A stretch of DNA of 64,000 bases from Cornus controversa (lineage: Eukaryota; Streptophyta; Magnoliopsida; Cornales; Cornaceae): NCBI GenBank assembly GCA_026545225.1, contig CM048847.1:5332001-5396000 (forward strand). Reading direction: 5' to 3'. This document shows positions 55,051-64,000 of this stretch, one piece after another. Within the stretch, counting starts at the first letter, position 1, and each line of letters opens with the position of its first letter. The notes below the pieces were generated by a model that had not been told where the DNA came from, did no database searches, and was given only the letters and a program-made list of their open reading frames with translations. Position numbers and translations under genes: made by a program.

Positions 55051-56274
55051 CTACTCGAGGGCGGGTGGTGGTGGTGGAGGCTCGGTGGGAGTAGAAGTGG
55101 AGGTGGAGGCTCGACCAGCGAACAGGAACTGCAGGTCCTGCCAGAAGGCTCAGAACTCGTCTAAGATCGCTCTCTGACCCTGTGCCAGAGAAGAAATGTC
55201 TGTCCGAATGCCTGCCAGCTGACTCTGCGTCACCTGGACGTGCTCGTCAAAACCCTACTGGAGCCGCTCTACGTCAGCCGCCAGGCAGGAATAGCCCATC
55301 GCTAAGATATCATGCCGCTCTGCAGCGACATCCATCTCCTCCTCCTCCATCTCCTCGTCCTCGGACTCAGCCCCTGCAGGCTCTCCCTCATCTGTCTCCA
55401 CCGGGGCATCCATATCTACATCGTCTGGTGGATCACCCTGATGGTCCTGTCACTCTAAGTGTCGCCTCACCCGCTCCCACTGAGTAGATGTGAAGTGGGT
55501 GGGCGGTGCCAACTGGATGTCAGTCCGACTGACCGGTATACTGGCACTGCTAAGAAAAGCGACGATCAGGAAAGGGAAGGGAAGCCGCCAACTAGCTGCT
55601 CGCCTCATCCTTTTGTTGACGAGGTCGTCCCAGACTTTGTACATCTGCCCCCAGATCAGTGATGGGACAGAAAACCAAGCGCCTGTGTGGAAAGCATAGA
55701 GGCAACGGAGGAGGTCGCCCCTGCGCTCTGCCACGTGCTGCAGCGGACACGCGTTCTTGAGGAGAACGGTGTCCAGGAACCAATATCTGCTCGGGCACAT
55801 CGATTTGGACGTGCAGTTATGGTTGGGCGTGGTAAACGCCCCGCCACACATGTCCATCACTATCGAGAAGAGCGTAGTGTCTGCTGGGAGTGCGGCACTG
55901 TAAAGTGGCTGACCGTCCGGGCCAACCATGTCCGGCGGCTACTGGTGAGGGATGCCGAGCATATGAGCAATCTGGCTCGGCGTAATCATGATCGTGACAG
56001 TGGCCAAGACCGTCTCTAGTGTATCTGGCGCGGTGCAGGAATAGGTCATATGCTCGTAAAAGACCTGCACTAGGCGCTCGTGTGCCACGTCGGTGGGAGG
56101 CACACATAGCCGGTCGAGGCGACGCCTCCTGAGCTCGGCAACCGTCCACTCGGTGTCGGGACGCCTCTCGAACTCAGCTAAATCAAAAATCTGCTCCGGG
56201 TGGAACTTTCGAGACCAGAAGGCTCGCCCGGGCACGTCGCGAACAGAACTGGCGGCGTTCTTCACCCTCGCCAT
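55051..56274 (-). pseudogene. env-position ORF region of element 4 (plant transposon protein type)
   Basis: Starts at ATG 56274 (MARVKNAASSVRDVPGRAFW) on the minus strand, 15 nt after the candidate acceptor. Blocks LCVPPTDVAHERLVQVFYEH, YSCTAPDTLETVLATVTIMI, IAHMLGIPHQ, MDMCGGAFTTPNHNCTSKSM, NACPLQHVAERRGDLLRCLY and WFSVPSLIWGQMYKVWDDLV follow in the order of element 2. The C-terminal part is acidic and then coiled-coil-like, with a proline-rich end. Function unknown. The region is interrupted despite the youth of the element. Confidence 0.78.
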
Positions 56275-56288
56275 AGCCTCGGAACAGT

Positions 56289-56673
56289 CTGCACTTGATT
56301 CCAAAAATTACGTAAATAAAAGATGAATGAGAAGAAAGCTAAACTACGAATAAACTAAAGGAATAAAAATAAAAATGAAGTCCTAGTCCATGGTACTGAC
56401 AAGAATGCAAAAAGTCGCTCTCGAAGAGGCAATGTGAACGGATGCAACCGAAACGAAGGTGCCGTGGTTACACACCGTACACAAAGCATTTGAAACGAAG
56501 AGAATGCCAAATCTCACTCCTATATGAATTCCTACCCCCCGAAACCCACAAAATCTCATTACAGATATCGCAATCGCATCCATCCACCCCAACATTATCT
56601 AACTATGTTTATTACGCCGTAAAACTATCAAAAATGGCGAGAGAGTGTACAAAAAGTAGCCATGCATCACTTA
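56289..56673 (-). other. Candidate intron in the leader of the env-position ORF (element 4)
   Basis: Minus-strand donor GAG|GTAAGTGATG at 56673 and acceptor AAGTGCAG|AC at 56289, 385 nt, T-rich before the acceptor. Same signals as in elements 1 and 2, conserved although the intron body differs. Confidence 0.55.
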
Positions 56674-56895
56674 CCTCAAGAAGAAGAAGATGAACGGCTC
56701 AACCGAAGAAGATCCACTCGTAGCCACGAAGAGAAGATCGAGCAAGTGCTAGCGGCGGCTTCGGACTGCGTCGGATGGCGGCGAATGATCGGGAATGGTA
56801 GATTGAGTGCTCGGGAGTGCTTGGAGAAGGCTTGGATCGCGCTGAGGAATAGAAGAATTCGGATGGTCTTTTAAAATGGGAGGGAAGCCCAACGG

Positions 56896-56903
56896 TTTAA
56901 ATA
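56896..56903 (-). promoter_or_regulatory. TATA-like box TATTTAAA before env-position ORF (element 4)
   Basis: TATTTAAA followed by CCGTTGGGCTTCCCTC on the minus strand, just after the palindrome cluster, as in the other two copies. Confidence 0.4.
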
Positions 56904-56929
56904 GATTTTCGGCTCACGTGCAGGCCCCG

Positions 56930-57320
56930 CGTGCATCTCGATTGATCGAGATGTGCATTTCGATCAATCAATATTTCGTTTGATCGAGATCTCTCTTTGA
57001 TCAATCAAAATCAGCTTCGATCGATCGAGATTGTCTCTTCGATCAATCGAAAATTCCTTCACTGAATCACCTTTTTACTTCGATCAATCGAACATTTAAT
57101 TCCTTCAATCGAACTTTTATTTCGATCAATCGAAATCCCATTTCGATCAATCGAAATTTTTGATCGATCGAAGACCTATCGAAGTACAATCGAAGAATAC
57201 TACCTCTCGGGACTTTGGACTTGGCAAATCTCTGCAATTTTTTGATCAATCGAGATTGAAATCTCGATCAATCGAAATCTCGATTGATCGAGATCCTGGT
57301 TTCGATCAATCGAGATGCTC
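56930..57320 (-). repeat. TCGAT-NN-ATCGA palindrome cluster, element 4 spacer
   Basis: About 14 motifs or close variants between integrase and the TATTTAAA box, on the minus strand homologous to 12700-13135. Perfect TCGATCGATCGA-type forms occur near 57020 and 57163-57173. Confidence 0.87.
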
Positions 57321-57492
57321 AAAAACAGTCAGCTTGAGTTATGCTTCAGGGACTTGGATACTTGGGAATTAGATACTATATTGCTTAGATACAAACCTAC
57401 TTTGGATTTAAAGGGACATCATGGAGGCATGATAGCTACCATGGCTTCGCCACCTTATACGTCTATGGCGCGACGTCCGGATCGGCTCACGA

Positions 57493-58690
57493 GTCAAAAT
57501 ACACGGGATCCGTCTAAGTGATGACATCCACGTATTCGGTGGTGACTTGGTCATCCATGCACACTTTTAAGCACTGCCCATTCACTTTGAACAATGAGCC
57601 ATCTTTCAAGTCCTTCAATTCCACCGCACCGTGGGGAGCGACGGAATTAACCAAAAATGGACCATCCCAACGGGAGCGAAGTTTTCCGGGAAACAAGTGG
57701 AGGCGTGAGTTGTACAACCATACTTTTTGGCCGGGCGAAAATGTTTTGACTCGAATATTATGATCATGAAAGGCTTTGGAATTTGCCTTATAGATTTTTG
57801 CATTCTCATATGCGTCATGTCGCAATTCTTCCAATTCATTTAATTGAAGCTTTCGATTAGAGCCGGCCTTTTGCATGTCAAAATTGAAAGTTTTGGTGGC
57901 CCACATAGCTTTATGCTCCAATTCAACCGGAAGATGGCACGCTTTGCCATAAACCAACCGATAAGGTGACATTCCAATGGGAGTTTTATATACGGTTCGG
58001 TATGCCCATAATGCATCGTTTAGTCGTAATGACCAATCCTTCCGGTCGGGCCGAACAGTTTTCTGAAGAATGTTCTTAATCTCCCTATTGGATACTTCTA
58101 CTTGGCCACTGGTTTGAGGATGGTATGGGGTGGCCACTTTGTGTGTGACAGAGTATTTGGTAAGCAAGGTTCGAAGGAACCGGTTACAGAAATGTTTACC
58201 CCCGTCACTGATGATGGCCCGAGGCGTACCAAACCGGCTAAAAATATTAGCTTGAATGAATTTAACCACGACTGCGTGATCATTGGTTTTGGTAGCAACG
58301 GCCTCTATCCACTTAGATACGTAGTCCACCGCCACAAGTATGTACTCATGACCAGTAGAGGGTGGGAATGGTCCCATGAAGTCAATGCCCCACACATCAA
58401 ATATTTCAATGATAAGAATAGGGTTAAGAGGCATCATGTCCTTCCGGGACATCGCGCCAAGGCGCTGACATCGCTCACAAGAGTGGCAGAATGAATATGC
58501 ATCCCGATGAAGTGTCGGCCAGAAAAATCCGCATTGGAGAATTTTTGCTGCGATTTTCTTAGCACTAAAGTGCCCCCCACAAGCGAGTGTATGACAAAAC
58601 TTGAGAATGCTTTGGAATTCACTGTTGGGCACACACCTTCGAATTATTTGATCGGGGCAATATTTGAACAATTGAGGATCGTCCTAATAA
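57493..58690 (-). pseudogene. Integrase region of element 4
   Basis: Zinc-binding HHCC part ([20 protein letters not shown] ... [11 protein letters not shown]), DDE core ([38 protein letters not shown]) and C-terminal [20 protein letters not shown] with [19 protein letters not shown]. It would insert the cDNA into the genome. All catalytic landmarks can be seen; the gag-pol region as a whole carries few breaks. Confidence 0.9.
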
Positions 58691-58879
58691 TATGATCGTG
58701 ATTGGGAGAGAAAACGATCCCTCTCTTGCTTGGTCCAAGAAGATGGTATTTTACCGGTTGCCAAGTAATTAACCACATCTGCATACCAAGGGATACTCTC
58801 TTGAGAGATGACAAAGAGTTGTTCATCCGGGAAGGATTCACAAACTGGAATGGAATTATGGAGCGATTCAACAAGAATT

Positions 58880-60230
58880 CTAGACAGGTGGTCAGCCACC
58901 ACATTTTCAGTTCCCCTTTTGTCTCTAATCTCAAAATTGAACTCTTGCAATAAGAGTATCCATCGGATCAACCTAGGCTTGGTGTCCTTTTTGGCCAAAA
59001 GATGCCGGAGGGCAGCATGGTCCGAATAGACAATGACCTTTGAACCTAATAAATAAGCTCAAAATTTGTCTAATGCGAATACCACAGCAAGCAATTCCTT
59101 TTCCGTTGTGGTATAATTGATTTGAGCCTCGGAAAGGGTTTTACTTGCGTAGTAGATGACATGTGGCAGTTTGTCTACTCGTTGCCCTAAGACTGCACCC
59201 ATGGCATAATCGGATGCATCACACATAATCTCAAATGGGAGAGCCCAATTCGGAGGGATTAGAATTGGAGCGGTTGTAAGCATGGTGCGGAGTTTTTCAA
59301 AAGCGTTAAGGCACCCTTCATCAAAGGTAAAGCAAGACTCTTTTTCAAGAAGGCGACACAAAGGCCGAGAGATCTTGCTAAAGTCTTTGATGAAACGGCG
59401 ATAAAAGCCCGCATGCCCAAGGAATGAACGAATCTCCCTCACCGTTGATGGTGGAGGAAGTTTGGAAATGAGTTCAACCTTGGCTTTATCAACCTCTATT
59501 CCTCTCTTAGACACAATGTGCCCTAGGACAATACCCTCTTGAACCATAAAATGGCTCTTTTCCCAACTAAGAATTAGGTTGGTCTCTTGACATCGTTTGA
59601 GAACACAAGCTAGATTTTGGAGGCATGATTCAAACGAAGGTCCAAAAATGGAAAAATCATCCATGAACACTTCCAAGAATTTTTCCACCATGTCCGAGAA
59701 GATAGACATCATACACCGTTGAAAAGTCGTCGGTGCATTGCACAACCCAAAGGGCTTGCGTCTATAAGCAAATGTGCCGAAGGGACATGTAAAGGTGGTT
59801 TTCTCTTGGTCCCTCGGGTCTATAGCAACCTGATTATAGCCGGAATATCCATCCAAAAAGCAATAAAAACTTTGCCCGGCTAATCTCTCTAATATCTGAT
59901 CAATGAATGGGAGGGGGAAGTGATCTTTCCGAGTGGCTGAATTTAATTTCCTATAGTCTATGAACACTCTCCAACCCGTGGCGGTGCGTTGGGGAACTAA
60001 TTCACCCTTGTCATTTGGTTGCACCATAATACCTGACTTCTTTGGAACTACTTGAGTGGGACAAACCCACTTGCTATCAGAGATGGGGTATATGATTCCC
60101 GCATCTAGTAACTTCACCACCTCCTTCATGACAACGTCCTTCATATTTGGATTTAATCGACGTTGTGCCTCCCTTGAGGTCTTAGCATCCTCTTCCAAGT
60201 GTATGCGGTGCATACAAATAGAAGGATCTA
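58880..60230 (-). pseudogene. Reverse transcriptase and RNase H region of element 4
   Basis: RT blocks QVVPKKSGIMVQPNDKGE, FIDYRKLNSATRKDHFPLPF, CFLDGYSGYNQVAIDPRDQE, GLCNAPTTFQRCMMSIFSDM and the F-M-D-D catalytic core (59650-59667). Then LPPPSTVREIRSFLGHAGFY and RNase H (FEIMCDASDYAMGAVLGQRV, YYASKTLSEAQINYTTTEKE). Order and motifs are those of Ty3/Gypsy. Confidence 0.92.
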
Positions 60231-60639
60231 TTCCCTTGAGATCTGCCACACTCCAGCCTATTGCTTCTTTGTGCTCCTTGAGCACCTTTATGAGTTCCAA
60301 CTCTTGGTCGTTTGTGAGATTGGAAGCGATAATGACTGGAAGGGTCTCATTTGCGCCCAAGAAAACGTACTTGAGTGTAGCTGGTAGGGGCTTAAGCTCA
60401 AGTTTTGGTGGGGAAATTAAAGAAGGAGTTTGGGAAGTTTTGGACAAAGGGGGCAAGGGTTCTCTCGGAACTCTCCATTTAGGCAAATCCATGACAGTAT
60501 TAACATCGAGCATGGAATTGACTTCACATATGGCTTGCTCAATGTCAAAATCATCACAGTTGAAGTGATTTAGGCATGCCTCTAGAGGATCCTTGGAAAG
60601 AATAGAAGGAAGTGCTTCTTGAACAAGGTCTTCCACAAC

Positions 60640-61180
60640 ATCGACACCAAAGCACTCACTTTCGTCATCGGATGTGTGGTGGGAAGCATTGAATATGTTC
60701 AAGCGGACTTTCATATTCCCAAAAGAGATGTCCATCACCCCGGTACGGCAATTAACGCAAGCGTTTGCCGTGGCCAAGAATGGACGACCTAGAATGATAG
60801 GAATATGACGATTTGGATTTTGGACCGGTTCCGTGTCAAGGACTATGAAGTCCACCGAAAAATAGAATTTGTCCACTTGAATGATGACATCCTCAATGAT
60901 GCCACGTGGTTGCTTCACCGAACGGTCTGCAAGTTGCAACACAACCGTGGTATGCTTGAGTTCCCCCAAACCTAGTTGTTGGTAAACTGAGAATGGAAGC
61001 AAATTGACACTAGCCCCTAGATCAAGAAGTGCTTTTTCAAAAGATTGATTTCCGATGGTGCACGAAATGGTCGGAGCACCCGGATCTTTGAATTTAGGAG
61101 GGGCATGGTGTTGGAAAATGGAGCTTATGTGCTCAGTTAAGAGGACTCTCTTAGGAACATTATTCTTAGATTTGTGTTTT
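60640..61180 (-). pseudogene. Protease region of element 4
   Basis: Retropepsin with the active site D-L-G-A-S at about 61012-61026 in EKALLDLGASVNLLPFSVYQ, then HTTVVLQLADRSVKQPRGII and PIILGRPFLATANACVNCRT. It lies about 700 residues into the polyprotein and would mature gag and pol products. Confidence 0.88.
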
Positions 61181-61599
61181 TGAGTGCACAAGTCCTTCAA
61201 GAATTTCACATAGGAGGGGATTTGTCGAATAGCATCAAGGAAAGGGAGATTGATCTTTACTTGTTTGAAGATCTCCATCATGTCCTGGATTTTCTCTCCT
61301 TGCTTCCCGAAATGAGAAGGTTCCTTCAATCTTTGAGGAAAAGGAACCGGAGGTTCATAAGAGGTGTCAAGATTTGGAATCGATGACGACCCAACTTCAC
61401 TTGCCTTTCCTTTTGGATGTGAAGGGGTATTTTGCAAATTTGGATTTAACGGAAACGATTTTGGATTTAATTGGGATTCTTTTGGATTTTTAGGTTGCTC
61501 TTGGAATTCCTTTCTCTCTTCCTCCCCTACCTTGGAATTAATGATTTTACCACTCCTTAAGGTTGTGATTGATTGAACTTGCTCCGGAGGAGCATTACA

Positions 61600-63120
61600 A
61601 GTTGAAGATGATGGATCTTCAATCATATAGACACCTTTGGGGTTCGCCACCGATTGACTCGGCAACTTACCTTCCTCCCTTCTATTTAAGGCATTAGCTA
61701 GTTGCCCGATTTGAGCTTCTAACCTAGCCATAGATTGAGCATTGGCTTCAAGCTTAGAGATTGATTGAGAGTGAGTTTGCAATAAGCGGGTGTTGGCCTC
61801 AAGATTGCTTATCACTCTTTCTTCAAAGCTTTGGCTTCTTGGAGGAGGTGGTGGTTGTTGGTAATTAGATCTTTGATTGTAAGGTTGAGGATTTGGCCTA
61901 TAATGAGGCTGCTGAGAGTGGGAATTGAAAGAGTTTTGCCCTTGCAAAGAGGGACTTGATTCTTGAGGTTTCCATGAGAAAGCCGGATGGTTCTTGTAAC
62001 CAGGATTGTACGTGTTTGAATATGGATCATTCATTTGTTTAGAGTACAGGGCATTCGCTTGCTCTTGAGCATAATCGGGCGATTGCCCGGCAATAGGACA
62101 ATCTCGCACGAAATGTGAAGTACTATAGCAAAATGAACAACCTTCCTGATTTTGGACAGATTGGTTTGGAGTAGGCAGCCCATTTTTCATGATTAAATCC
62201 ATTTTTCGGGATAGGGCTTCTACTTGCATGGCAACCTCATCTACCCGTGAAATCTCATGCACGCCTCTACAAGGTTGGGTGGCCTTCCCTTTCCTAGTGG
62301 AGGAGCGTTGAGCTGAATTGTTGCTTAGGGTTTGAAAAAGTTTCCATGCCTCATCGGGGCTTTTCGAAAGATATCCACCCCCACACGCGGAGTCTATCAT
62401 TTGTCTATGTTGCTCACTCACCCCATCATAAAAACTTTGCACTAGCTGCCATTTTGGGACAGCATGATGCGGACAAGATTTTAAAAGATCCTTTAACCTC
62501 TCCCACGTCTCATGGAATTGTTCTTGGTCAATTTGGGTGAATCCGGTGATTGCTCGTCGAATATCACTTGTCTTACCCATTGGGAAGTATTTTTTCAAGA
62601 ACTCTATTTGCATCTCCGCCCAAGAATGGATTGAGTTAGGTTCTAAGGAGTTGAACCAACTTCTAGCTTTATCTTTTAGGGAGAAGGGGAACATACGCAG
62701 CTTTAGATCATCCTCCGTAAAGTGTGGTACACGAATAGTGGAACACACGGAAAGGAAGTAATCTAAGTGCCGGTACGGATCCTCATTAGGGAGACCGTGG
62801 AAGCTATTAAGAAGATTGATGGTGGAGGACTTTATTTCGAATTGAGTTGCCGCTACATCCGGAAATTGGATACATGAAGGTACTTCAAATGTAGTCGGAA
62901 GGTAAAAGTCCATAAGCAACTCTCCTTGAGGAGGTGGTGGTGGAGGTGGTTGTTCATGATTAAAAGGAGGTAGTCCGGGAGGTTGTCTCCCATTTGGATC
63001 CATGTTTTCAGTCCTAGGCAATATAGGGTCCCTAGAGGTTCCTCTACGTTGTCTAAGTGTTCGTTCAAGTTCAATGTTACACGGAAGCAAAGGAAGTGAC
63101 AAGGACCGTCTACCTAGCAT
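61600..63120 (-). CDS. gag: gag region of element 4 (N-terminal part of the gag-pol polyprotein)
   Basis: Starts at ATG 63120 (MLGRRSLSLPLLPCNIELER), about 260 nt after the primer site. A proline-rich segment near residues 45-65, capsid-like gag domain about residues 105-260 (DPYRHLDYFLSVCSTIRVPH, RMFPFSLKDKARSWFNSLEP, RRAITGFTQIDQEQFHETWE), CCHC zinc knuckle CSFCYSTSHFVRDC about residues 327-340, a Q/N/P-rich linker and a coiled-coil-like repeat SKLEANAQSMARLEAQIGQL. It is fused in frame with protease and RT. It is the best-preserved gag of this family in the window. Confidence 0.92.
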
Positions 63121-63381
63121 GCATTAACAATCGAACAACACCTCAATACACAAAGTAACAATTGTCTTTACAAAAAGAATAAATGAATCCAAACCACTAA
63201 TTTTAGGCGTTATACTCACAAAGGGTTCCAAGTTTACTTCTCTTTGATGCCCGCTATGTGGTATACCTAAAATCAAGAAGTTTGAGAATTAAGAACAAAA
63301 TATATACAAAAAGAATGAAAGAATTTCTAGCCTAAGAATTAAACCAGATTTAATCTTCCAATGGCGACAATAAAACCGTAG

Positions 63382-63399
63382 TCCCCGGCAACGGCGCCA
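63382..63399 (-). promoter_or_regulatory. Primer-binding site, tRNA-Asp (element 4)
   Basis: TCCCCGGCAACGGCGCCA on the plus strand, an exact copy of the tRNA-Asp 3' end, six bases from the 5' LTR. Confidence 0.93.
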
Positions 63400-63405
63400 A
63401 AATTT

Positions 63406-64000
63406 TGATGTGGTTGAAACTAAATTATATTGTAAGCTTAATTTTTCCCTTTTTATCAAAATATAATTTAACCACTCGCAAGAGCACGAATCTTTGTAGA
63501 TAAGGTTCTATATAGAGGGTATCGATCCCACGAGGACTAGTCGCAATTGTCTTAAAGGAAGATTAATTCTACTTTAATTCGAAAAAACAGATTTTTGAAT
63601 TTGTGTTTAAAAACTATTGCATGAATGAAATGACAAGAAAAGTAAAGAGTTTAAAGTTGGGAGAGAGAACTAGGGTTGGTTTCCACCACTAGCCATTCAC
63701 ATGTTCATAAGTGTAGCAAGCATGGGATTTATTAATTAAATGTCTAACAATGTCATTAGGCTTGTGACCTCAATGGCATATCAAAAGATCAATGTGTGTG
63801 CTAACCTATCATAATCCATCTTCAACAAGCATAGCTCTTTAACCTAACTAACTACCTAATTACTCTACTCTCTAAGTGAACACTACATGCATCCAAACTA
63901 CCTTGTCTTGGCATGGTCTATACAAATTAACATCACACATTCGTTTAAACACCATTATCTAGCCATCATTTGCACTTCTTGTGGAATATGCAAATGTTGT
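63406..64000 (-). repeat. 5' LTR of element 4 (partial, runs off window)
   Basis: From TGATGTGG at 63406 to the window end; matches 47745-48339 base for base except two substitutions. Confidence 0.95.

Larger units (their letters stand above)
47745..64000 (-). mobile_element. Athila-lineage Ty3/Gypsy element 4 (minus, young, nearly whole; contains A4)
   Basis: Read on the minus strand from the right edge: 5' LTR (63406 to beyond 64000), tRNA-Asp primer site, gag-pol (about 63120 to 57493), palindrome-rich spacer, TATTTAAA, candidate intron, env-position ORF, 3' untranslated part with LTR-only insertion A4, terminal polypurine tract and 3' LTR 47745-49169. Over the 595 bp of both LTRs that can be compared I count 2 differences, about 0.3 percent, which at usual plant rates means roughly one to two hundred thousand years. 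It looks nearly whole, with only a few breaks. Confidence 0.93.

Noticed and set aside
58102-58494. Open frames opposite gag and pol, such as the 130-residue plus-strand frame here and its mirror at 11528-11920
   Set aside because: Shadow frames of the conserved integrase on the other strand; they persist only because the coding strand is conserved.
34-62000. Host protein-coding genes between the elements
   Set aside because: Each interval outside recognised elements is short, AT-rich and lacks conserved frames or intron-exon structure.

Overview
The window is plant nuclear repeat DNA. I see no host protein gene, tRNA or rRNA gene. Nearly every base belongs to nested or fragmentary LTR retrotransposons of the Ty3/Gypsy class. 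The plant assignment rests on Athila-lineage gag-pol with primer-binding sites matching the 3' end of plant tRNA-Asp, a post-pol ORF of the plant-specific 'putative plant transposon protein' type, and Tekay/Del-like remains. I cannot name the species.

Layout. 1-6614: internal region of Athila-type element 1, running into an LTR at 5178-6614. 5178-22061: Athila-type element 2 with both LTRs; its 3' LTR (16817-22061) is split by an LTR-only insertion A1 (17327-21131, target duplication GGACA). 22062-24335: a third Athila LTR, its tRNA-Asp primer site and a gag piece. About 24336-29294: a left-truncated family-B LTR (X), interrupted by a complete family-B solo LTR B1 (24962-27949, duplication TGGGG). 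29295-29668 and 38504-41865: pieces of a decayed Tekay/Del-like element (T) with gag zinc knuckle, 3' non-coding part and start of a 3' LTR. 29669-38498: LTR-only insertion A2 (duplication TAAGG), which has swallowed a minus-strand Athila-like gag-only remnant (G) and a family-B LTR (B2, 34116-36944). 41866-47744: unassigned sequence hit by LTR-only insertion A3 (43039-47434, minus, duplication CAAAG). 47745-64000: young, nearly whole Athila-type element 4 (minus), carrying LTR-only insertion A4 (49547-53609, duplication CGGCT); its 5' LTR runs off the right edge.

Athila elements 1, 2 and 4 share one plan: LTR, tRNA-Asp primer site, gag, protease, reverse transcriptase/RNase H, integrase, then a spacer packed with the palindromic motif TCGAT-NN-ATCGA, a TATTTAAA box, a candidate intron, the env-position ORF, a long 3' untranslated part with two polypurine tracts, and the LTR (element 1 is shortened).

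Most notable: (1) arrays of TCGAT-NN-ATCGA occur in Athila LTRs, in the spacer before the env-position ORF and in the LTRs of a different lineage (family B), while related copies carry a GCGATCGATC version at the matching place; (2) family A is present four times only as a 3.8-4.4 kb LTR with perfect 5-bp target duplications, one inside an element whose own LTRs differ at 2 of 595 compared sites; (3) the long LTRs are mosaics of swapped modules, including minisatellites with different monomers at the same relative place. All statements are from reading by eye; no database search was run.
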